Part shown: piece by piece, positions 57,401 through 64,000 of the stretch
Layout of the letters: every line of letters starts with the position of its first letter
Numbering within the stretch: the stretch's first letter is position 1
Assembly (NCBI RefSeq): GCF_024679095.1
Contig: NC_066544.1
Location: 8,039,990-8,103,989, forward strand
Length of the DNA stretch: 64,000 bases
Source: Eriocheir sinensis
Taxonomy: Eukaryota > Arthropoda > Malacostraca > Decapoda > Varunidae
Reading direction: 5' to 3'
Made by a program: the position numbers and the translations under genes
The notes under the pieces: model-generated
The model's input: only the letters and a program-made list of their open reading frames with translations
What the model was told of the DNA's origin: nothing
Databases searched by the model: none

Positions 57401-58771
57401 ATAAGGTTTTTATCTACTATCCAATGTAAGACTTTTTCCCCGTTGTTATCTAGTTGTTGTGGCCCAAAAAAACCCACATGGCCATTGAAGTCTACGAGGA
57501 GGATCATGGGTTCGTCTTCAGTCGAGTTTATTATACTGTCAATTTCTTTCCTTATAATGTTGTTTCTATTGGTATCATTCCTGTGTGTACCCCTGTATAT
57601 CCCCCCCTGTGTGTACCTACCCTTGTGTATGCCTCTTGTGTGTACCTTTGTGTATGCCCGTGTGTACCCTTGTATATGCCCTGTGTGTATCTATGTATAC
57701 CCCCTGTGTATATATACCCTTGTGCATGCCCCATGTTTACCCTTGTGTATGCCCTGTGTGTACCATACCATTGTGTATGCCCTCTGTGTGCACCACTGTG
57801 TGTGCCCCCTGTGTGTACCCTTGTGTATGCCCCTTGTGTGTGCCCGTGTGTATGCCCCCTGTGTGTACCCTTGTGTGTGCCCCCTGTATCATTGTGTATG
57901 CCCCGTGTGTACCCTTGTGCATACCCCCTCTGTGTATCCTTGTACACCATTGTGTATGCCCATGTGTGTTGCCTGCTGTGTTTACTCGAGTGGTTGAGGG
58001 CCCTGGGCACAGATGCAGTATTGGAACACTCACCTTCCTGGCGGTTGTGAGAATGCCGGCATCAGGGAAACACTGTTGGCACTCCTCCAACACCTGCTCC
58101 GCCTCACTGGTGCAGTTGAACACTTCACCCAAAACCTTGAATGCCTCTTGCTTTGTTGTAGGAGTGCGCAACGTTTCCAGCACAGCCTGCAGCTTCTGCT
58201 CCCTTTTCTTTGCCTCCTCCTTCTTGGCTGCCACACGGAACGTTTCCTGCTGCACAAGCTCCCTGGCACTCCTGCTCTGGTCCACCAGTCCCAGGAGGCC
58301 GTCCTCCAGCTGCTGCTGCTGCTTGCCCCAGCCTGTCAGGGTGGCCTCATACTGGCCCAACTGTGCCTGAGCCTCCTGGCAGGCGGTGATGGCGGCCACA
58401 ACTGTGGCCTCCTGTTCCCGCAGAGAGGAGCGCATCTTTTTGGAGAGGCCCGCTGCTATCTTCTTGCCAGCTTCCCTTGCTTCTTCTTTCCCTTTACCGG
58501 CACTGGGTGGCGGTGAGGCTGCTGTTGCTGCTGCCACCTTAGCATTTCTCATCATTCTGATGACTGCCTCAAGAGCATAGCAGATAGGGAACTGTCCTGT
58601 CTTGGGTACGACATGGCTGATGCGGCACTCTGGACAGGTAACACAGCCCTGCTCCTTCAGTTTATCTATGCACAGTGTGCAGACACTGTGGCCACAGGGA
58701 AGAATGCGCAGCTGTTGTACTAAGTCATCAAAGCCTGTCAGGCACACTGGACAGTCCACGGGGTTGTCACC
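54414..58771 (-). CDS. RING-finger, coiled-coil protein (partial, two exons)
   Basis: Exon A (58,771-58,034, 738 nt): acceptor CTCTCCGTTTCAG, donor AGGAAG|GTGAGTG. Exon B (54,752-54,414, 339 nt): acceptor ATTGTTGTTTCAG, donor TTGAAG|GTCAGTA. Both are phase 0 at each end, giving 359 codons. Exon A opens GDNPVDCPVCLTGFDDL and holds a C3HC4 RING (CPVC...LPCGHSVCTLC...CVTCPECR), so an E3 ubiquitin ligase is likely. An Ala/Glu/Lys/Gln-rich stretch of about 150 residues, predicted coiled coil, follows (EEAREAGKKIAAGLSKKM, QQQQLEDGLLGL, AAKKEEAKKREQKLQAVLE). Exon B adds Ala/Glu-rich sequence, an acidic 9-residue repeat and NLTIMEKVKFILEPSLK. The layout recalls TRIM-like ligases without visible B-boxes. 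The start codon is in an upstream exon I could not identify, and the 3' end is also open: it may continue into further exons. Confidence 0.85.
54468..54660 (-). repeat. 27-bp coding minisatellite in RING-gene exon B
   Basis: Six exact or near-exact 27-nt units encode PSSQSDPEE, with a variant unit (SEPKEPSSQ) at the N-terminal side and a partial one (SDTNL) at the end. Frame is preserved throughout. Confidence 0.95.
54780..54911. repeat. TGTGTACCCCTGTGTATGCC minisatellite, left part
   Basis: About six degenerate 20-24-bp units. The same array resumes at 57,575 after a LINE. Confidence 0.85.
54912..57585 (-). mobile_element. LINE with endonuclease and reverse transcriptase remnants
   Basis: From 57,585 down, across many frame breaks: INSTEDEPMILLVDFNGHVG and LSDHNLLIAYFDI (C-terminal apurinic endonuclease), VWITQEIKSEISKRRTYNK, KYKKAPGPDGLKTDLYKILE, DLRPIALTNTSYKFL, GIRQGCNTSM, ILYYADDSLLL (catalytic YADD, about 55,690-55,720), CGAEVETLEHFLLDC (a C-x(3)-ET-x(2)-H-x(4)-C knuckle, about 55,371-55,415), then, after an inserted MITE, IIVFQPLTLEEIEDRKTYIV. 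It lies in the RING-gene intron on the same strand and splits a minisatellite. Confidence 0.88.
55043..55291 (+). mobile_element. piggyBac-like MITE family A, copy A6, nested in a LINE
   Basis: TTAA at 55,039-55,042 and 55,292-55,295; termini CCTGGTAGCAGCGGGG and CGCCACTACTGGG, with three tandem right-end units. LINE coding sequence continues on both sides. Confidence 0.88.
57575..57990. repeat. TGTGTACCCTTGTGTATGCCCC minisatellite, right part
   Basis: About 18 degenerate units of 20-26 bp. It keeps frames open on both strands, including one fused to RING exon A, but exon A has a strong donor before it. Confidence 0.93.
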
Positions 58772-59210
58772 CTGAAACGGAGAGGCAGTGTAAGGGAGGC
58801 ACTACAGCAGGAACACACTGGAGGTAGCACACTCACACACTGGTAACAGGCTGTCCAGCAAGGTTGATATCCTGAAACAGAGGCAGTGTGAGGGAGGCAC
58901 TACAGCAGGAACACACTGGAGGCAGCACACAGTCACACACATGGTAACAGGCTGTCTGGCACACAGGACAGTCATCAGTGTTGTTATTCTGAAACAGAGG
59001 CAGTGTGAGGGAGGCACCACAGCAGGAACACACTGGAGGCAGCACACACTCACACACTGGTAACAGGCTGTCCAGCAGGGTTGGTATCCTGAAATAGAGA
59101 GGCAGTGTGAGGGAGGCACTACAGCAGGAGCACACTGGAGGCACCACACAGTCACACTGGTAACAGGCTGTCCGACACACTGGACAGTCCTACGGCTCTT
59201 GCTACAGTCT
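58735..59210 (-). repeat. Tandem array of RING-exon splice acceptors (100/117-bp units)
   Basis: On the minus strand, the segment ACTGCCTCTSTTTCAG plus the first exon bases recurs, with 'CTG' acceptor marks at 58,772, 58,872, 58,989 and 59,089 and a further partial unit to about 59,205. Units share GTGAGTGTGTGCTGCCTCCA, GTGTTCCTGCTGTRGTGCCTCC and CTCACACTGCCTCT. The units before 58,989 and before 59,205 still encode a CPVC/DCPVC RING start; the other two have lost about 17 bp there. Confidence 0.85.
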
Positions 59211-59742
59211 GTGTTCTAAGTGGACGAAGCCCCGCCCACCAGGAGGGTCAAGACGTGAGTGTCGTCTTCCCTGGAGCTGCTGGTTGACAGAAATCAGTGG
59301 AAAGAGGAAGTCTTCCTTATAGGGTTGCAAAAACTTGGTACGTTTCCAGGAAAATAGAAACTTTCCAGGAAAGAATCAGGTCCCTGGAAGTTTAATTGGT
59401 AACAATCGGGAATTTTCATATATTTCACAGGTGTATTTTTTTTTTTTTTTTACAGCTAAGGAAACAGCTCAAAGGCAACAGAAAAAAGGTGTAAAAAAAG
59501 CCCACTAATCGCTGTTCCCACAATAGTATTTGTATCAATAAATAAACCCATTTTGGATAATATAACTATAAATTAAAACTTTTCAAGCAGCAAAAAATTG
59601 TATTTTCATGCAATTACAATACCAACATTCATGTTTTTGTAGGTCTGCTTGGAGTTGTACAATTCTGGGAAGGGTTAACCTACAGACTTATTTCCCAGGT
59701 AAGCTGTAGTTTTATGATTGCTGCAGTACTACTTACCTTACC

Positions 59743-59747
<5 letters not shown>

Positions 59748-59791
<44 letters not shown>
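59748..59791. repeat. (CT)n microsatellite
   Basis: About 22 CT units just beyond the LINE 3' end, possibly grown from its tail. Confidence 0.97.
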
Positions 59792-59795
<4 letters not shown>

Positions 59796-59824
59796 CGTGG
59801 TGTGTGTATTTACCTAGTTGTAAT

Positions 59825-61308
59825 TTTACAGGGCCTGGGCTTACGCTCGTGTAGTCCCGTCTCCGTATCTATAATTATCCAACTTTTCCTTAAAGCTCTG
59901 CACGCTCTTCACTGATATTATTTCTTCACTTTGTCTGTTCCAAACCTCTATATTTCTTTGTGGGAAGCTATATTTCTTTATGTCTCTTGGGCATCTTCCC
60001 TTCCTCAACTTTTTACTATGTCCTCTAGTATTCCTGCTGGAAGGTTCTTCTCTTAGTAGGAATTTCTCGTTATCTACTTCTTCCATTTTACTCAATAGCC
60101 TATATATTTGTATTAGGTCTCCTCTTTCTCTTCTTTGTTCTAGTGTTGGCAAGTCCATTTCCTTTAGTCTCTCTTCATATGTCAGTCCCTCCAGTTCTGG
60201 AACCATTTTTGTTGCCATCCTCTGTATTCTTTCTAGTTTTTGTATGTGTTTCTTCATATGTGGAGACCACACTGTTTCCGTGTATTCTAGCTTAGGTCTG
60301 ATCATAGTAGTAATTAATTTTTTCATCATTTCTTTATCCATGTAGTGAAATGCTATACCTATATTTCTCACCATGTTATATGTATCACCGAAGATCCGAT
60401 TTATATGACTTTCTGGCTGCATATAATCTTGCATTATTACTCCCAGGTCTCTCTCTTCATTTACTTTCTTTAATATTTCACCATCTCCCATTTTGTGTCC
60501 ATTTTGGTCTTTCTACACTTTTTCCCATTTCCATAACATGACATTTCTTCACGTTGAATTTCATCTCCTATTTCTGACTCCATTTCCAAATCTTGTTTAG
60601 GTCTTCTTGCAGCTCCTTGCAGTCTTCACCGTTTCTTATATGTCTTTGCAGTTTAGTATCATCTGCGAACAGGCTCATGTAGCTGTTTATTCCCTCTGGC
60701 ATATCATTAATATAGACTAGGAAGAGTACTGGTGCTAAAACCGACCCCTGGGGCACTCCACTTTCCACCGTTCTCCATTCCGATCTAGTGTCCTTAACCA
60801 CGGTTTTCATCTCTCTTCCTCTTAAGTAGCTTTCCATCCAGCACTTCATTTTCCCTCTCAATCCTCCTTTATTTTCTAGTTTCCACAGCAGTCTTGAATG
60901 TGGAACTTTGTCAAATGCCTTCATTAAGTCTAGGTAAATGCAATCCATCCTTTCCTGTAATTTGTCCGTCACTCTTGAGTAAAAGCTCAGCAAGTTTGTC
61001 ACACATGAGCAGCCTTTCCTAAACCCATATTGATTGTTTGTGATTAGATTATGTTCTTCTAAAAATCTCATCCATTGTTCTTTTATTAATCTCTCACATA
61101 TTTTACATACTACACTGGTCAGAGACACCGGTCTGTAAGTTAGGGGTTCTTCCTTTTTTCCACTTTTGTATATAGGTACCACTTCTGCCCTCTTCCACTC
61201 CCTAGGCACTGTGCCAGTTTTTATTGAGCACCTAATGATGTCATATATTGGGCCGACTAACTCATTTCTGTACTCTTTAAGTATAAAACCTGAAACTCCA
61301 TCCGCCAA
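59825..61308 (-). mobile_element. Jockey-like LINE reverse transcriptase, frameshifted, inside the hAT element
   Basis: The minus-strand frame 61,308-60,568 encodes YRPVSLTSVVCKICERLIKE, NQYGFRKGCSCVTNLLSF, DLMKAFDKVPHSRLLWKL, SGVPQGSVLAPVLFLVYIND and the catalytic YMSLFADDTKLQ. After a frame change (60,492-60,567) the thumb/C-terminal region follows: ERDLGVIMQD, MIRPKLEYTETVWSPH, ERIQRMATKMVPEL, LEQRRERGDLIQIYR and NIEVWNRQSEEI to a stop near 59,841. The endonuclease is missing, so it is 5'-truncated. This is the longest polymerase fragment in the window. Confidence 0.92.
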
Positions 61309-62016
61309 ATTTTGATCTCACCTAGGGTGCCAAAATGGCTAGAACCGGCCCTGGATAATACTATATTTAAACAGGCAACATAATCTTCATTAAGGTGTGG
61401 AGAAAACAGTCTTGAACCTTAGTTAGCACAGCACTGTGCATGAATCATCTCTACTGAACGTGTCAGTTAAGTGACTCCAGTTTCCATTGCCGGTCCTGTC
61501 CTGATCGCATCAGCTCAGACTCACCGCGGGATCAGTGTGACTCTCATTAGCCTCATGAGCCTCAATAGGCACCACTTAAAAAATCCTGCCCCTGTGCCAC
61601 CAGCGGGCTAAGGAATATTCACCAACAGTCCCCTAAAACTGAAGCTGAAAAATAAAAAAATAAAAAGTAAAAAATTAAAAAAGCCAAACCAAAAAGGCAA
61701 ACTTTTTTTAATTCTCAAAGTTAATGAAAATTCCTGAATATTCCTGAAAATTCCCGTGGAAAGTTTCCCAGTTTAAAATTCCTGGGAATTTTACAATCTT
61801 ACTTCCTTATAGCACAACAGAGTGGAAAATACTGACGTTAAGCTGACGGGAATAATCAATTTATCATCTAGAATGTTTTATGTACTTTCTTTGCCAGAAA
61901 AAGAAACATATCTATAAGGAAGGTGCAAATAATCAGTGGTGGGCATTGTTGATCAGAATCTTAACATCGTTAACCATTATATAGTTAACCTAAATGTTAA
62001 CACTGATACTGTTAAG

Positions 62017-62096
62017 CAGCGAATTCGAACCCACAGCATCCAGGACGAGGCAAAACGCAGGACCGGCACACTAACCACTCAGCCATAGCCTCACCA
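62017..62096 (-). mobile_element. tRNA-like SINE head fragment
   Basis: The minus strand reads GAGGCTATGGCTGAGTGGTTAG (box A) and GGGTTCGAATTC (box B). No body is recognisable. Confidence 0.65.
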
Positions 62097-62432
62097 ATAC
62101 AATAGAACTCCTATAGAATTGTTAATAAAGAAAATACATCCTATCCTACCAAATAGCAGGCCCAATGGTCCAATAGTAATGGTGAAAGGCAGGTCTCAGT
62201 GCGGCGCCACAACACACTGGTCTGTGGCGTGGTGAAGAACACGTGCTCTTGTTTACAAACAAACGAAGACTATCGCCTTGTGCCGATGATAAACGTAACC
62301 TTTATAATTATAATTGCTACCTTACAATGCCCATGTTTCTTGACTAGATCATCATTTAACATTTATAAAGTAATGTAACAACACATTCAGTTATTTGAAC
62401 TTTAAGTGAATCTTCAGATTAAGTGGAACTCT

Positions 62433-62585
62433 GGGGAGGCAGTGGCCGAGTGGTTAGCGTGAGGGCGTGGTGACCCTGAGGGCTGAGCATGGATCATTAG
62501 GTTCGAGCCCCCACCAAAACACGTTCATTTTTCAAGTCATCGTTGAGTGGAGCAAGATCACCCACATGCTGTCCAGTGTGGCGGA
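62433..62585 (+). mobile_element. tRNA-derived SINE, 5' half
   Basis: Box A GTGGCCGAGTGGTTAGCGTG and box B GGTTCGAGCCC, then GTTGAGTGGAGCAAGATCACC-CACATGCTGTCC, a diverged form of the 13,225 SINE body. Confidence 0.75.
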
Positions 62586-63251
62586 CTGATAAATTAAACC
62601 AATTTAAGAAAACTGAAAGCGTCCACAAACTATAGAATGTATAAGAGACAAGCTTAGGAGGCAAGGTTTAAGAGCACCAAGCTCGATAGGCTGGGTTCAC
62701 ACGAGACACTTTTTGTGGTCAGTGGCCACCACAAAAAATGGTCGCCACGAAAAGTGGTGAGTATATAGGTGCACCCTGCTAGGATCAAAGGACACAGGGT
62801 CTACCGGAAAGAGAGTCAAATTTTGAATCAACTGGCGCATGACGTCATCAGGCGGAAGGTTGGTGGGTTCAGCCAAGGATTATATACTATAAGGATAGCT
62901 CACTGAAACGTCATCGATGATGTCATGACTGCGGTGCGTCATCTGGTTAACACTCACCCTGTCCTCACGGTATAAAATGTACTAGAAAACCCTTATTTAT
63001 TCTTATTCATGGTCAGATTTTGCGCTTTTTTGATTGCTAAGGATAAGTAATTAAATTAGGCAGCTGTTGTGTTGGCTAATAGTATACAATAATATAAATA
63101 ATGTGAGAAACATGGTAAACAAGCTGCATAAATATTGCTCTGTTTACCGTCGATGCTTTCGTTTTCTTAACTTTTATTAACATAAGTTTTCTGCAACTTA
63201 ATTTGCAGGGGTAACTAATCCTGTCATATATAATGAAAGTATTTTTTTTTA

Positions 63252-63390
<139 letters not shown>

Positions 63391-63473
63391 ATATTTATGC
63401 AAATTATTAACTAAATGAATTTACCTTTACCAAACTTTCACTACAGAGCTTTATTGGCTTTTCTTTAATGTTA

Positions 63474-63662
63474 TCACTTTCTTGAAAAATGTTTGGACCT
63501 CACCCGCGCAGACTTCACCTTCACTGTATCTTTTCGTTTGCAGGCCAAAATCCACTTCTTCAAGGTGTGTTTGTCTCTAGGAAACCTAATGAATTTAACA
63601 CCATGACGACTTTCCGCAGCTGAGCTACTGTAATACCCATATACACCAATCACCATTTTCAC
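63474..63662 (-). pseudogene. THAP domain remnant of a P-like transposase
   Basis: A minus-strand 62-codon frame read inward from the right terminus: MKMVIGVYGYYSSSAAES, GVKFIRFPRD, LKKWILACKRKD and ARVRSKHF then stop. FIRFPRD, KKW and the SKHF ending are the THAP pattern, a C2-CH zinc-binding DNA-recognition domain. The two N-terminal cysteine positions read V and Y, and the cysteine before SKHF reads R, so the zinc site is destroyed. No catalytic domain follows. Confidence 0.72.
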
Positions 63663-63976
63663 TGAGCACGCTACGGTGAGAACATAGTGAAGTGAACCAG
63701 TTTGCCGCCGAGCACTATTTGTTTACATGTGTGACGTCATCCGCAGTGCATTGTGGGTAAAACAAAAGCTTGGTGAGCTATCCTTATAGTATATAATCCT
63801 TGGGTTCAGCTATGGTTTACGGCTTTACACCAGCCAGCTGGAAGCGGTGCCCTGCGGTAGTGTATGAGTTGCTTGTTCTTGTTAATCACAATGCCTTGCA
63901 GTAGTTCAGTATCTGGCTGCAAGTCTGTAAGTAGGCTATTTAACGCTCTAGAGAAAGCACCTTAGTCTGTCTAGGT

Positions 63977-64000
63977 CAGGGGTGTCCAAACTTTTTTTTA
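63977..64000 (+). mobile_element. Probable hAT element terminus, cut by window end
   Basis: CAGGGGTGTCCAAACTTTTT is a typical hAT-superfamily end. Only the first 24 bp are in view. Confidence 0.5.

Larger units (their letters stand above)
59320..61801. mobile_element. hAT (Ac-like) element with 8-bp duplication, host to a LINE
   Basis: Perfect 8-bp flanks CTTCCTTA at 59,312-59,319 and 61,802-61,809. Termini TAGGGTTGCAAAA and the complement of the right end TAAGATTGTAAAA differ only by transitions; inside them GGAAACTTTCC and TTCCAGGAA/TTCCTGGGAA are inverted. Ac-type hAT elements begin YAGGG. No hAT transposase is visible; the middle is a LINE. Confidence 0.8.

Noticed and set aside
57552..58010. 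Extension of RING exon A through the TGTGTACCC minisatellite
   Set aside because: The frame is open by chance; a strong donor (AAG|GTGAGTG) at 58,034 joins in phase to exon B.
58802..59180. Additional cysteine-rich exons (CCLQCAPAVVPPSHCL)
   Set aside because: These frames read across the tandem acceptor array; the cysteine pattern comes from the repeat unit and has no complete RING.
62690..62780. Transposon terminus (GGCTGGGTTCACACGAGACA)
   Set aside because: It looks like a DNA-element end and has an internal GTGGTCAGTGGCCACCAC palindrome, but I found no partner terminus.

Overview
The window reads as nuclear DNA from an arthropod, most likely a decapod crustacean. It has spliced genes with GT-AG introns, is extremely rich in microsatellites and minisatellites, carries a short interstitial TTAGG (arthropod telomere-type) run, and is packed with decayed transposons. 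The species assignment is inference. Large open frames in the first 13 kb are low-complexity artefacts, not genes.

Layout. 1-13,060: purine/pyrimidine-asymmetric satellites, a 15-copy CAT/TTTCAG minisatellite, two jockey-like LINE tails and several TTAA- or TTA-flanked MITEs. 13,225-14,700: a tRNA-derived SINE and microsatellites. 14,758-23,744: a divergent gene pair, with the first two coding exons of an unidentified minus-strand gene and a complete 11-exon VPS33A on the plus strand (603 codons reconstructed, all splice phases consistent). 24,000-41,800: intergenic repeats (piggyBac-like MITE families A and B, SINEs, a Tigger-like element, a Harbinger-like element with a Myb-like first exon, an RTE-like LINE, an I/jockey-like LINE and inverted repeats). 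41,831-48,942: minus-strand exons of a nucleoporin Nup153 gene with three RanBP2-type zinc fingers and FG repeats; the N-terminal exon recognised here carries an in-frame TGA. 49,197-52,042: a 2.8-kb inverted-repeat structure enclosing a THAP-like start. 54,414-58,771: a minus-strand RING/coiled-coil gene with a coding minisatellite; its large intron holds a nested stack (minisatellite, then LINE, then MITE). 59,320-61,801: a hAT element with an 8-bp target duplication and a jockey-like LINE inside. 62,874-63,802: a compact P-element-like transposon with perfect 30-bp terminal repeats, 8-bp target duplication and a zinc-ligand-less THAP remnant. 63,977-end: probable start of another hAT element.

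How the genes relate. VPS33A (HOPS/CORVET tethering) and the unknown minus-strand gene share a roughly 1.1-kb GC-rich divergent promoter region. The RING gene and Nup153 lie head-to-tail on the minus strand with no recognisable Nup153 5' exons between them, so either those exons are unrecognised or the two share a transcript. The most notable observations are the tandem array of duplicated splice acceptors in front of the RING exon, the TGA in the Nup153 exon, the P-like element, and the readable insertion order of nested transposons.
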